Translations under genes and position numbers: made by a program
In this document: positions 26,562-35,282 of the stretch, piece after piece
Position numbering within the stretch: the stretch's first letter is position 1
Layout of the letters: every line of letters starts with the position of its first letter
Notes under the pieces: model-generated
The model's database searches: none
Seen by the model: only the letters and a program-made list of their open reading frames with translations
Told to the model about the DNA's origin: nothing
Source: Cuneatibacter sp. NSJ-177
GTDB lineage: Bacteria > Bacillota > Clostridia > Lachnospirales > Lachnospiraceae
Direction of reading: 5' to 3'
NCBI RefSeq assembly: GCF_022867805.1
Contig: NZ_JALIFO010000001.1
Span: 248,001 to 312,000, forward strand
Length of the DNA stretch: 64,000 bases

Positions 26562-27890
26562 ATGAAGAAGACAGAGGAGAGCCGAAGGGATGAGTTTCGG
26601 ACCCGATTTGGTTTTATTGTGGCCTGCATCGGATCTGCGGTGGGGATGGGAAATATTTGGATGTTTCCGTATCGTACTGGCGCTTTTGGAGGAGCAGCGT
26701 TTCTGATCCCATATTTTATTTTTGTCGCGCTGCTGGGCTTTTCCGGTGTGTTGGGGGAGATGGCTTTCGGCCGTTCGGTGAAAACTGGCCCGTCCGGGGC
26801 TTTTGAAGCGGCAATGCGGATGCGTGGAAAGCGTGGGGGGAAATGGATCGGGATGATTCCGGTTATCGGCTCCCTGGGCATAGCTATCGGCTATTCTGTG
26901 GTGGTGGGATGGTTTTTAAAGTACTTATTCAGCTCCGTTACCGGAAGCCTTCTTTCCGTGACGGACATGGGAGGCTATTTTGGGAATTTGGCGACCCGGT
27001 TCGGGAGCGTAGGCTGGCATATGCTGGGGCTGGCGATCACCTTTTTGATTATGGCCTTCGGCGTATCCCGCGGGATCGAGAAGATGAATAAATGGATGAT
27101 GCCGGCATTTTTTGTACTGTTTTTGATTTTGATGGTAAGGGTTTTTACCTTGGATGGTGCTGGGAATGGCTACCGTTATTTGTTCGTGCCAGACTGGAGC
27201 GCGCTGGCCGACGTACGAACTTGGGTATTTGCCTTGGGCCAGGCTTTTTTCTCCCTGTCGCTGGCTGGATCCGGGACTATCGTCTACGGCAGTTATTTAA
27301 AAAAGGATGTAGATGTGGTTGGCTGTGCACGCAATGTGGCGATCTTTGATACCTGCGCGGCGCTTTTGGCCGGCGTCGTGGTGATTCCGGCTGTATTCGC
27401 TTTTGGCCTGGACGTGGCGGCAGGGCCGCCTCTGATGTTCATTACCCTGCCGGTGGTGTTCCAAAAAATGCCGCTGGGGAGTTTGTTCTCGGTAATTTTT
27501 TTCCTGGCCGTGCTCTTTGCAGCGATTACCTCTTTGATGAACCTGTTTGAGACTCCGATCGAAGCGCTGCAAAAGGAATTCCATCTGTCCCGCCGGAAGG
27601 CCGTGCTCTGTGTGGCTGCGGTGGCTGCCCTGGTCGGACTTTTTATCGAAAGCGCCGATGCGGTGAATGTCTGGATGGATGTAGTTTCGATCTATATCAT
27701 TCCTCTGGGCGCGCTGTTGGCCGCGATTATGTTCTACTGGGTCTGCCCGAAGGGGTATGCGAGAGCACAGGTGGAGCTTGGCAGAAAAAAGCCTCTGGGA
27801 CGGTGGTTCGAGCCGCTGACGAAGTATGTATTCGTCGGGATCACCTTGGCGGTATATGTTTTGGGGATTTTTTATGGGGGAATTGGCTGA
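26562..27890 (+). CDS. Sodium-dependent transporter, NSS/SNF family
   Basis: 442 residues with about 11 membrane segments. The N-terminus FRTRFGFIVACIGSAVGMGNIWMFPYRTGAFGGAAFLIPY is the conserved TM1 region of neurotransmitter:sodium symporters, including the unwound G-x-G-N-x-W segment that binds Na+ and substrate. Bacterial members import amino acids such as tryptophan, leucine or tyrosine; the substrate is not assignable here. It follows the HAD gene by 25 bp with AAAGGAG before the ATG and is probably the last gene of that operon. A hairpin repeat follows. Confidence 0.9.
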   Translation: MKKTEESRRDEFRTRFGFIVACIGSAVGMGNIWMFPYRTGAFGGAAFLIPYFIFVALLGFSGVLGEMAFGRSVKTGPSGAFEAAMRMRGKRGGKWIGMIPVIGSLGIAIGYSVVVGWFLKYLFSSVTGSLLSVTDMGGYFGNLATRFGSVGWHMLGLAITFLIMAFGVSRGIEKMNKWMMPAFFVLFLILMVRVFTLDGAGNGYRYLFVPDWSALADVRTWVFALGQAFFSLSLAGSGTIVYGSYLKKDVDVVGCARNVAIFDTCAALLAGVVVIPAVFAFGLDVAAGPPLMFITLPVVFQKMPLGSLFSVIFFLAVLFAAITSLMNLFETPIEALQKEFHLSRRKAVLCVAAVAALVGLFIESADAVNVWMDVVSIYIIPLGALLAAIMFYWVCPKGYARAQVELGRKKPLGRWFEPLTKYVFVGITLAVYVLGIFYGGIG

Positions 27891-27910
27891 GAAATTGGAA
27901 GTTGGAACAA

Positions 27911-28041
27911 AGCATTTCGCAGAGCGAAATGCTCCGCCTGCGGCGGGGCAGCAACGCTGCCATCTACCTTTCCGCCGCATGGCGATCCATAGCGGAGCGT
28001 TTTTTGTTTCATAGGAAATTCAAAAGGAATTTCCTATGAAA
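27911..28041. repeat. Two-hairpin intergenic repeat, copy B
   Basis: A perfect 10-bp hairpin (27911-27920 with 27924-27933, loop aga), 58 nt, the decamer gcggagcgtt (27992-28001), then a perfect 15-bp hairpin (28007-28021 with 28027-28041, loop aaaag). It has the same plan as the repeat at 2462-2586. Confidence 0.6.
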
Positions 28042-28045
28042 TAAG

Positions 28046-28096
28046 AAAAATGCCGTCGTCCGTTCGTTTTTCGATTTGGACGGCGGCATCTTTTTT
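28046..28096. terminator. Bidirectional terminator between NSS transporter and lipoprotein
   Basis: 11-bp stem (tgccgtcgtcc 28051-28061 with ggacggcggca 28078-28088), flanked by AAAAA on the left and TTTTTT on the right. It can end the + strand operon and the minus-strand lipoprotein gene. Confidence 0.85.
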
Positions 28097-28102
28097 CTTC
28101 CT

Positions 28103-28441
28103 TTACTGCGCTTTGTTGGTGGAACTGTTCTCCGGGGAGGCGCTCAGGCCTAAATCCGTTCCAGCATCCTCCAAGCCATCCTTCACATCGTCAGCTAAGC
28201 TGCCCAGTTCACCGCTGCTGCTCTCGCTGCCGCCTGGAACCGTGGTAGGGGTCGCTACGCTTCCATTCGTCTGGTCGGTAGCGGAAGAAGTCTCCACGGA
28301 AGAGCTGGTAGCCGCCTCGGTGGTTACGGCTGCGGACGTCCCGGTGTTCGTGGTGGTCTTATCGTCTCTGCTGCAGCCGGTCAGTGCTACGACCAGAAGG
28401 CAGCAGGCGAGAAATAGAAAAATCTTTTTTTCGTCTTTCAT
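28103..28441 (-). CDS. Small Ser/Thr-rich lipoprotein
   Basis: 112 residues. The signal peptide ([19 protein letters not shown]) ends in the lipobox LTGC with Cys23. The mature part is almost entirely low-complexity Ser, Thr, Ala, Gly and Asp, ending with a short acidic segment ([18 protein letters not shown]). No known domain is recognised. AAGGAG precedes the ATG. It is transcribed away from purC. Possible roles are a surface tether or a decoy-like envelope protein, but nothing in the sequence decides this. Confidence 0.7.
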   Translation of the reverse strand: MKDEKKIFLFLACCLLVVALTGCSRDDKTTTNTGTSAAVTTEAATSSSVETSSATDQTNGSVATPTTVPGGSESSSGELGSLADDVKDGLEDAGTDLGLSASPENSSTNKAQ

Positions 28442-28513
28442 TTTGCATTCTCCTTTTCCTGGATTCCCCGCAGAAGAAAATCTGCGTTTCTGCCGTTAAT
28501 ATGTGCAATTTAC

Positions 28514-28542
28514 TTGATTTTATGCGCTTCCTATATTATAAT
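28514..28542 (+). promoter_or_regulatory. Promoter of the purC operon
   Basis: TTGATT (28514-28519), 17-nt spacer, TATAAT (28537-28542), about 58 bp before the purC start. No purine riboswitch was recognised in the short leader. Confidence 0.65.
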
Positions 28543-28599
28543 CGCGTAAGAATAAAATGGTTTTATGGAAACAAACCGAAAGGACCAAGGAGAATAAAA

Positions 28600-29307
28600 A
28601 TGAACAAATGTGAGCAGCTTTATGAAGGAAAGGCAAAAAAAGTTTTTACAACGGATGCAGAAGACGTTTTAATCGTGGACTACAAGGATGATGCCACCGC
28701 TTTTAACGGACTGAAAAAAGGCAGCATTGTCGGAAAAGGCGTGATCAACAACCGGATGAGTAATCATATGTTCCAGATCCTGGAGAAAGCCGGCGTTCCG
28801 ACCCACTATGTGGAAGAGCTGAGCGAACGGGAGACCGCTGTGAAAAAAGTGGAAATCGTTCCTCTTGAGGTGATCGTCCGGAATGTGGCCGCCGGCAGTT
28901 TTTCCAAAAAGCTGGGAATTGAAGAAGGCCGGAAACTGCTCAGCCCGACCCTGGAATTCAGCTACAAAAACGATGAGCTGGGCGATCCCTTTATCAATGA
29001 CTATTATGCCCTGGCTTTGGGCCTTGCCACCAAGGAAGAGATTGACCGCATCACCGAGCTGGCTTTCAAAATCAATGAGGTGATGAAAGGGTATTTTGCC
29101 GAGTGCGGAATTGACTTGATTGATTTTAAGGTGGAGTTCGGGCGTTTCCACGGTGAGATCATCCTCGCGGATGAGATTTCCCCGGATACCTGCCGGTTCT
29201 GGGACAGCAAGACCCACGAGAAGCTGGACAAGGATCGTTTCCGCAGAGACCTTGGCAATGTAGAAGGCGCATATCACGAAGTATTTAAGAGAATCGGATT
29301 GGAGTAA
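28600..29307 (+). CDS. purC: Phosphoribosylaminoimidazole-succinocarboxamide synthase
   Basis: 235 residues from the ATG at 28600 (AAGGAG eight bases upstream); a longer in-frame opening is promoter sequence. SAICAR synthetase signatures are [52 protein letters not shown] and the metal-binding [30 protein letters not shown]. The enzyme joins aspartate to CAIR in purine synthesis using ATP. The gap to purB is 4 bp, so the two consecutive purine enzymes are co-transcribed. Confidence 0.96.
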   Translation: MNKCEQLYEGKAKKVFTTDAEDVLIVDYKDDATAFNGLKKGSIVGKGVINNRMSNHMFQILEKAGVPTHYVEELSERETAVKKVEIVPLEVIVRNVAAGSFSKKLGIEEGRKLLSPTLEFSYKNDELGDPFINDYYALALGLATKEEIDRITELAFKINEVMKGYFAECGIDLIDFKVEFGRFHGEIILADEISPDTCRFWDSKTHEKLDKDRFRRDLGNVEGAYHEVFKRIGLE

Positions 29308-29311
29308 AGGG

Positions 29312-30742
29312 ATGACGGACAGATATCAAAGCCCCTTGTCGGAGCGTTATGCCAGCAAGGAGATGCAGTATATTTTCTCCCCGGACAAGAAGTTCCGCAC
29401 CTGGAGACGCCTTTGGATCGCCCTGGCCGAGACGGAAAAAGAGCTGGGCCTGCCGATCAGCGAGGAGCAGATCGAGGAGCTGAAGGCCCACAAGGACGAG
29501 ATCAATTATGAAGTGGCGAAAGCGCGGGAGAAGGAAGTCCGCCACGACGTCATGTCCCATGTATACGCCTACGGAGTACAGTGTCCGAAAGCCAAGGGCA
29601 TTATCCATCTGGGCGCCACGTCCTGCTATGTCGGCGACAACACGGATATGATTCTGATGGCCGACGCGCTTGCCCTGGTGAAGAAAAAGCTGGTCAATGT
29701 GATGCAGAAGCTGGCGGACTTTGCCGAGGAATACAAGGCGATGCCGACCCTTGGTTTCACCCACTTCCAGCCGGCACAGCCGACCACGGTCGGAAAGCGC
29801 GCCACCCTCTGGCTGATGGATTTGAAGCTGGATTATGACGATCTGTGCTTTGTCCAGGATTCCCTGCGCCTGCTCGGCTCCAAGGGAACCACCGGCACCC
29901 AGGCCAGTTTTTTGGAGCTTTTTGAGGGAGATCATGCCAAGTGCCGGGCTCTGGATCAGAAGATTGCGGAGAAGATGGGATTTTCTGGCTGCTATCCGGT
30001 ATCCGGACAGACGTATTCCCGGAAAAACGACAGCCGGGTGCTGTCAGTGCTGGCGGGCATTGCCCAGAGCGCCCATAAATTTTCCAATGATATCCGCCTG
30101 CTCCAGCATCTAAAAGAAATTGAAGAGCCTTTTGAGAAGAGCCAGATCGGCTCCTCGGCCATGGCTTATAAAAGGAATCCGATGCGCAGCGAGCGGATCG
30201 CGTCCCTGTCCAACTATGTGATGTCTGCGCTGATGAATCCGATGCTGGTGTCTTCTACCCAGTGGTTCGAGCGGACGCTGGATGACTCGGCCAACAAACG
30301 TCTGAGCGTACCGGAATCGTTCTTAGCCATTGATGGAATTTTGGATTTGTATCTGAACGTGGTGGACGGGCTGGTCGTGTATCCGAAGGTCATTGAAAAG
30401 AGGCTGATGTCCGAATTGCCTTTTATGGCCACTGAGAATATTATGATGGATGCGGTGAAGGCCGGAGGAGACCGTCAGGAGCTCCATGAGCGTATCCGTA
30501 CCCTGTCTATGGAGGCCGGGAAGAATGTAAAGGTGAATGGAGGCGAAAATAATCTGCTGGAGCTGATTGCAGCCGATCCGGCGTTTAATCTGAGCCTGGA
30601 GGATTTAAAGGCTTCCATGGATCCGTCCCGTTATACGGGCCGCGCCAAGGAACAGACGGAGGAATTCTTGGCGGAGGTAATCCGCCCTGTTTTAAAGGAA
30701 AATGAGGATTTGCTGGGAGTGACAGCGGAGATTAATGTATGA
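29312..30742 (+). CDS. purB: Adenylosuccinate lyase
   Basis: 476 residues. The fumarase/aspartase-superfamily signature GSSAMAYKRNPMRSERI lies at residues ~287-303, with catalytic His blocks HLGATSCYVGDNTDM and GFTHFQPAQPTTVGKRA. The enzyme removes fumarate from SAICAR and adenylosuccinate, acting directly after PurC. It is of the longer eukaryote-like PurB class judged by size. Its stop overlaps the next start (ATGA at 30739). Confidence 0.95.
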   Translation: MTDRYQSPLSERYASKEMQYIFSPDKKFRTWRRLWIALAETEKELGLPISEEQIEELKAHKDEINYEVAKAREKEVRHDVMSHVYAYGVQCPKAKGIIHLGATSCYVGDNTDMILMADALALVKKKLVNVMQKLADFAEEYKAMPTLGFTHFQPAQPTTVGKRATLWLMDLKLDYDDLCFVQDSLRLLGSKGTTGTQASFLELFEGDHAKCRALDQKIAEKMGFSGCYPVSGQTYSRKNDSRVLSVLAGIAQSAHKFSNDIRLLQHLKEIEEPFEKSQIGSSAMAYKRNPMRSERIASLSNYVMSALMNPMLVSSTQWFERTLDDSANKRLSVPESFLAIDGILDLYLNVVDGLVVYPKVIEKRLMSELPFMATENIMMDAVKAGGDRQELHERIRTLSMEAGKNVKVNGGENNLLELIAADPAFNLSLEDLKASMDPSRYTGRAKEQTEEFLAEVIRPVLKENEDLLGVTAEINV

Positions 30743-31581
30743 TTCAGGAAATAGCGCCCCGCCGGTATGACAACGCGTTTGCCAGCCGGCGGGAACCGGT
30801 AAATACCGATGCAGTATTGTATTTTGAGGGAAATCAGGTTTTACTCCGGGAGGGAGACCTGATTTCCTTTCCTACAGTGGGAGAGATCTGTGAAGGCAGC
30901 CCGGAACGCCGTGGATTTTTAATCTATCTGTTTGCGATTGACGAGACTGCCTATTATCTGCTGCCTTTGGAAAAAATGCCGGAACTTTCCGGATACCAGA
31001 TGGCTCCTGTGGATCGGTTTCGGTACGGGAAGCCGGAGTGGCTGGGTTATGCCGGTATCACGGCGAGCCAGCTGTACCGCTGGATTAGCGATCATAAGTT
31101 CTGCGGGAAGTGCGGAAAGCCCATGCGGCCCAGCGAAGAAGAGCGTGCGTTCTGCTGCGATTCCTGCGGAAGCGTTGTATATCCGAAGATTTCCCCGGCG
31201 GTGATTGTGGCGGTGACCGACGGCGACCGTCTTTTGATGTCCCGCTATGCCGGACGGCCCCATGGGAACTATGCGCTGATTGCCGGATTCACGGAGATCG
31301 GGGAAACAGTTGAAGACACCGTGCGCCGGGAAGTCATGGAGGAAGTCGGTCTGAAGGTGAAAAATCTGCGGTATTATACCAGCCAGCCCTGGTCCTTTTC
31401 CGACTCTCTTTTAATGGGTTTTTATGCGGACTTGGACGGCAGCCCGGAGATCACGTTGGATGAGAGTGAACTGGCCGAGGCGTGCTGGTTTTCCAGGGAA
31501 AAGGTGCCGGAGCCGAAGGGGTTGTTCAGTCTGACCGGCACGATGGTGGATGCGTTCCGAAAGGGGCAGTATCCGCGGTAA
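30739..31581 (+). CDS. nudC: NAD+ diphosphatase / NADH pyrophosphatase
   Basis: 280 residues. A four-cysteine zinc ribbon (CGKCGKPM...CCDSCG, residues ~121-143) precedes the Nudix domain. The Nudix box GFTEIGETVEDTVRREVMEEVGL is complete, and SQPWSFSDSLLMGF is the extra motif that marks NADH pyrophosphatases. The enzyme hydrolyses NAD(H) and can remove NAD caps from RNA. It is translationally coupled to purB and closes the operon, ahead of a terminator at 31690. Confidence 0.92.
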   Translation: MIQEIAPRRYDNAFASRREPVNTDAVLYFEGNQVLLREGDLISFPTVGEICEGSPERRGFLIYLFAIDETAYYLLPLEKMPELSGYQMAPVDRFRYGKPEWLGYAGITASQLYRWISDHKFCGKCGKPMRPSEEERAFCCDSCGSVVYPKISPAVIVAVTDGDRLLMSRYAGRPHGNYALIAGFTEIGETVEDTVRREVMEEVGLKVKNLRYYTSQPWSFSDSLLMGFYADLDGSPEITLDESELAEACWFSREKVPEPKGLFSLTGTMVDAFRKGQYPR

Positions 31582-31689
31582 AGAAGAAAACCGGATGAAC
31601 AAGAACTAAAAGGAAAAGGTCTCTGAGCTTAGACCGGGTTAAATTTGAGATTTTTGCCGGTGATTCCAGCGGCGAAAGAGCATAGAAAG

Positions 31690-31727
31690 AAGACTTCTCC
31701 GCAATTTGCGCGGATTGGTCTTTTTCT
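31690..31727 (+). terminator. Terminator of the purC-purB-nudC operon
   Basis: Interrupted stem aagac..tccgc / gcgga..gtctt (31690-31702 with 31710-31722) followed by a long T-rich tract. It lies 45 bp before mntP. The 31582-31766 gap was checked for a manganese riboswitch without success. Confidence 0.6.
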
Positions 31728-31766
31728 TTTTCCCTTCTGCATATACCCTAAACAGGGGAGATTTTT

Positions 31767-32318
31767 ATGAGTATCATGACGTTGTTTTTGATTGCGGTAG
31801 GGCTGTCGATGGATGCCTTTGCGGTGTCTGTCTGCAAAGGACTGTCCGTACCGGCGGTTGGTTGGAAATGCCCGGTGCTGGCTGGTCTTTACTTTGGCGG
31901 ATTTCAGGCCGTCATGCCGTTTCTGGGGTACATATTGGGAGTTCAATTTGAGACGCAGATTCAGAATTTAGACCACTGGATTGCTTTTATTTTGCTGGGA
32001 GTGATTGGGATCAATATGATCCGGGAGTCCAGAGAAGAGGGGGAGAAAGGAGATCCTTCCTTCTGCGCCAAAGACATGCTGCCTCTGGCGGTTGCGACCA
32101 GCATCGATGCTCTGGCTGTAGGCATGACCTTTGCTTTTTTGCAGGTGGAGATCTTGCCTGCTGTGCTTTTTATCGGCTGCGTGACTTTTTGTCTGTCGGC
32201 TCTTGGAATCAAGATCGGAAATGCTTTTGGAGCCCGTTACAAGAGCCGGGCGGAGCTGACTGGAGGACTGATTCTAATCGGCATGGGAATTAAAATATTG
32301 GCGGAACACCTGAGTTAG
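31767..32318 (+). CDS. mntP: Manganese efflux pump MntP
   Basis: 183 residues with six membrane segments in two repeated halves. The first repeat has [19 protein letters not shown] and the second [19 protein letters not shown], each carrying the essential Asp within the helix. This is the MntP/YebN fold, which exports Mn2+ (and related cations). GGGGAG precedes the ATG. It follows the purine operon but has its own upstream terminator. Mn-dependent control would be expected, but no known regulatory RNA was recognised. Confidence 0.92.
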   Translation: MSIMTLFLIAVGLSMDAFAVSVCKGLSVPAVGWKCPVLAGLYFGGFQAVMPFLGYILGVQFETQIQNLDHWIAFILLGVIGINMIRESREEGEKGDPSFCAKDMLPLAVATSIDALAVGMTFAFLQVEILPAVLFIGCVTFCLSALGIKIGNAFGARYKSRAELTGGLILIGMGIKILAEHLS

Positions 32319-32361
32319 GGCTCCGAAAAGTCAGAAACGGGGGAGTATCCCAAAGCAAGGG

Positions 32362-32487
32362 CAGAACCTTAAAAATCGGCTCTGCCCAATGTAACTAATG
32401 ATATATCTTATATCAGTTTTTTCAGTTTAAATAAAACTTGAAACGGTCTCTGTGAGAGGTCGAAATTTCTCTGTAAAGAGAAATTTC
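32362..32487. other. Hairpins at the edge of the accessory region
   Basis: After mntP lie a 7-bp hairpin (gggcaga/tctgccc, about 32362-32391) and a perfect 11-bp hairpin (32462-32472 with 32477-32487, loop gtaa). Base composition turns AT-rich immediately afterwards. They may be terminators or the scar of an insertion. Confidence 0.4.
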
Positions 32488-32501
32488 TCCTACTCGATTA
32501 C

Positions 32502-32882
32502 TTATGCAAAGATAATTTTCTTTTCTACAGTTTCCTTTGCGTACGCCCGTATGTTATTCATTCTCCGTACCCATTCTAAGGCGTTTTCCGACTTTAACTG
32601 TTCTGTTATGCCCTGTGACTGCTTCATCTGTTCCACAAGTCTTTCAAAGCGTCCCTCCGCCTGTTTATCGACATCGGCAAGATAAGGATTCAACTTGCCG
32701 CTTGTGAGCAGCGTGGTGTAAACCGCTCTTTTATATTCCTGTAAATAGCGTTTATGTCGCTGTCCCCATAAGCCGATAGGCTTGTTTTCTTTTTTGGCTG
32801 GTAAAGTAAGGCAAGGTATATAATAATCTCCTTGCAGTTCATACCAAAGGCCGTTGTGTTCATCATAAATATACTTGTCCAT
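32502..32882 (-). CDS. tnpV: TnpV-like transposon-encoded protein
   Basis: 126 residues from the ATG at 32882, preceded by GGAGG nine bases upstream. MDKYIYDEHNGLWYELQGDYYIP, LPAKKENKPIGLWGQRHKRYL and ALEWVRRMNNIRAYAKETV match the TnpV proteins carried by clostridial mobile elements. Their role is not established. No recombinase or transposase accompanies it, so this is probably a leftover of a mobile element. Its composition is more AT-rich than the flanking core genes. Confidence 0.8.
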   Translation of the reverse strand: MDKYIYDEHNGLWYELQGDYYIPCLTLPAKKENKPIGLWGQRHKRYLQEYKRAVYTTLLTSGKLNPYLADVDKQAEGRFERLVEQMKQSQGITEQLKSENALEWVRRMNNIRAYAKETVEKKIIFA

Positions 32883-33264
32883 TAAAAAATCCTCCGTTAT
32901 AATATATTCGTACATATGTCACAGTTCTCCGATTGCCACATTTATGTTTATTCTTGTTATCAGATTTTCTTTCCCTTGAATTTGCCCTTATAATCAGTCA
33001 GGGAAAGAGTAAACTTGTGTGAAATCATATAAAGGGATAAGGCGGACACATTGCGATAAATCCTTTATTTTCAAGGCTTTCATAGAATTTTATTAAAACC
33101 CTATGAGGTATATAAACACCTGTAAAATTATGAGTTCCTAATATGAATTTGTATGATTGTTGCGGTAGTTTCTATTTTGAAGTACAAGATTTGAATTTAA
33201 GAGACAAAAAGATATGAGTGAAACATCATAGTAGGTAAGTCAAAATGGGGAGAGGAATATAATT
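32883..33264. other. AT-rich intergenic stretch
   Basis: 382 bp of markedly AT-rich sequence between the TnpV gene and the 514-residue protein. No convincing gene, RNA or terminal repeat was seen; the only clear signal is GGGGAGAGG before the next ATG. Confidence 0.6.
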
Positions 33265-34809
33265 ATGAATGAATATAAAAATAAAGAATGGATATATAAA
33301 CTTGGCAATGGGAAAATAGGTATATTTTTGTCTTTCGTTATTGTAGTGCCGTTAACAGCATTGACCCTATGGTTATATAAATCTAACAATTTAGCATTTA
33401 TATTCGCTGGTTTTATAGACTTTTTAGCAATGGTAGTAATGCTCATAGCCATATATAGAGCATTTGCATTTAAGGTATTAGTCGGTAACAATGAAATATA
33501 TTATCAAACAAGGTTAGGTAGAGGTAACACTTATAGTTTTTCAAGTATACGAGGAGTGTGGATTAGCTCAAGCCGTGGAGAATATTATTGCACATTTAAA
33601 CTAGATACTGGAAAGGCTATAAAAATCCCTTTTTATACAAATGACTATCAAGCTATTGAGTTTTTTAAAAATCAAGTTGATGGTAGAAATAAAATCTACA
33701 ATGAAGAAGGTGAACTTGATTACTATGAAATAACGGGTAAGAATTATGGTATATCATATATTGTAGGTGCTACAGTTATTTTATTTATTATATTTATACT
33801 TGAATTTTTTGTAGGGAGATTGCCTATTATCCAAGAACCGCTGATATTAAGATATATGGGGATAATAGCATGTATCTTTGCGATAGCTATTCTGTTTGTT
33901 AGATACAAATATCTCGATGTAAAAATAGATCGTGAAGGTTTTCGTTTTCAAACGGGCCCTTTTAATAAAAAATACTACAAGTATACAGATATAGTAAGTT
34001 GCAAAGAGATAACCAAAAGGATAAGAACTGGTAGATATAAAGCAGGTGGAACAACATTTTATCGAGATTATTTTCTATTCACAGATAAAGAAAGCAAAAC
34101 TAGAAAATTTCAATACGAAAAACACCTTTACAACTACGAAATATATATTCTTAAAAAGAGAATCAACGATGCTAACGGCATTAGAACTGATGAGTACGTA
34201 GAAGATGAAAGTATGATTCAAGAAGAATTTAGCGTGGAAGATTTATCTGATGATGAAAAAGTTAATGTAGATTTTTCAAAAAAACGTAAGGGTAGGGGCC
34301 TTGTTTTAAAAGCTATCATAGTTCTTTTGTTTTTGGCATTTGCAGCAAGAGCTATATGGCCGGTAATTACAGGAGAAAGGTTGCAGCAATCATATGTATT
34401 AACAGAGAAACTAATGGATCATTTAGAAGCTAGGGAATTATTAGAGCAAAGAGGATTTAATACTGTAGATATGCCAACATCTTATTGGTTTTTTGACGAA
34501 GATAAGTTAATGTATGTAGCTTCAGGAGAAAAGGGGGATAGTAAGATTGAGTTTTACGAATATAGTGATAGCGAAACAACAGATGGTGTCTACAATAGGA
34601 TATCCTATGATTTTAATCAGAATCTTGAATCAAAAGAGAGAGCGAAGTATGAAAGAGAGCTAAAGCAAGGTGGTAAAATTTTTGAAATGAACATAAGAGG
34701 TATATATAATATGGTGGCATTTAGAGATAACACTGTAGTTTACGGAAGATGTCTAGAACAAGATCGTGATGAAATAGTGAAAATCGTAGAAGAAATGGGA
34801 TATCAGTAA
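33265..34809 (+). CDS. AT-rich membrane protein with two PH-like domains
   Basis: 514 residues, not confidently assigned. Order: TM pair (~residues 20-75), a PH-like beta domain (VGNNEIYYQTRLGRGNTYSFSSIRGVWISSS..., ~78-160), a second TM pair (~165-218), a second PH-like domain (VKIDREGFRFQTGPFNKKYYKYTDIVSCKEITKR..., ~222-295), an acidic linker, one TM (~350-370) and a C-terminal soluble domain that ends REIV-type alpha/beta. The two halves look like an internal duplication of a [2TM + PH] unit. Low GC and codon use unlike the neighbours, with TnpV beside it, point to horizontal transfer. GGGGAGAGG precedes the ATG. Confidence 0.65.
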   Translation: MNEYKNKEWIYKLGNGKIGIFLSFVIVVPLTALTLWLYKSNNLAFIFAGFIDFLAMVVMLIAIYRAFAFKVLVGNNEIYYQTRLGRGNTYSFSSIRGVWISSSRGEYYCTFKLDTGKAIKIPFYTNDYQAIEFFKNQVDGRNKIYNEEGELDYYEITGKNYGISYIVGATVILFIIFILEFFVGRLPIIQEPLILRYMGIIACIFAIAILFVRYKYLDVKIDREGFRFQTGPFNKKYYKYTDIVSCKEITKRIRTGRYKAGGTTFYRDYFLFTDKESKTRKFQYEKHLYNYEIYILKKRINDANGIRTDEYVEDESMIQEEFSVEDLSDDEKVNVDFSKKRKGRGLVLKAIIVLLFLAFAARAIWPVITGERLQQSYVLTEKLMDHLEARELLEQRGFNTVDMPTSYWFFDEDKLMYVASGEKGDSKIEFYEYSDSETTDGVYNRISYDFNQNLESKERAKYERELKQGGKIFEMNIRGIYNMVAFRDNTVVYGRCLEQDRDEIVKIVEEMGYQ

Positions 34810-35282
34810 TTAGATACAAAAAAGAAATAGCCTAAATTTGAAGGGAAATGTTATCAATGGGTTTATTTGATAAGTTTGGATTGAATTGTCCATGAATTTG
34901 ATGTTTTAGTGTGCCAATTTGCCGAAAAAAGGGTGGATTTGTCGCTGATCAAACCGACGGAAGAAGACAGCCGAGAGCAGCTGCCAGAACAGCCATAATC
35001 ATTGTTTTCTTCATGTGTAGGAAGAGCGAGGTTGGAAAAGATAGGAGGAAAGCTCGTGATATTGAAAGAAAGAGTGGTTGGCAAATTGGAGGGAGAATGA
35101 AAAAGAGAATGCTTAAAAATGGCCGTTTCTCTTAGAAACGTGACGGCAGTGGTGATTCGCCGTCACGTTTTTGTTTTACCATTTTAACGCATTCTCGTAA
35201 CCGGTTATTTGGTTTTTGTTACTTGGATACGGTTATTTATTCTTTCCATATTGCGCGGATAGCCAGTTGGTTTCCGATGTGT
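34810..35282. other. Intergenic stretch with a terminator and possible gene scar
   Basis: 473 bp. Composition returns to core-like values along this stretch. The minus strand at 34951-35015 opens a frame that reads like a bare secretion signal (MKKTMIMAVLAAALG...) and stops after 21 codons, with no ribosome site. A clear hairpin terminator is at 35136. No real gene is supported. Confidence 0.45.
35136..35174 (+). terminator. Intrinsic terminator
   Basis: 12-bp perfect stem aaacgtgacggc (35136-35147) with gccgtcacgttt (35159-35170) and a following T run. It is 330 bp from the nearest upstream + strand gene, so it may have belonged to a lost gene. Confidence 0.8.

Noticed and set aside
31582-31766. 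Possible yybP-ykoY manganese riboswitch before mntP
   Set aside because: The conserved aptamer core was not found; the segment is explained by the nudC terminator.
34951-35015. Minus-strand 21-codon frame resembling a secretion signal
   Set aside because: No ribosome site and no mature protein after the signal; at most a gene scar.
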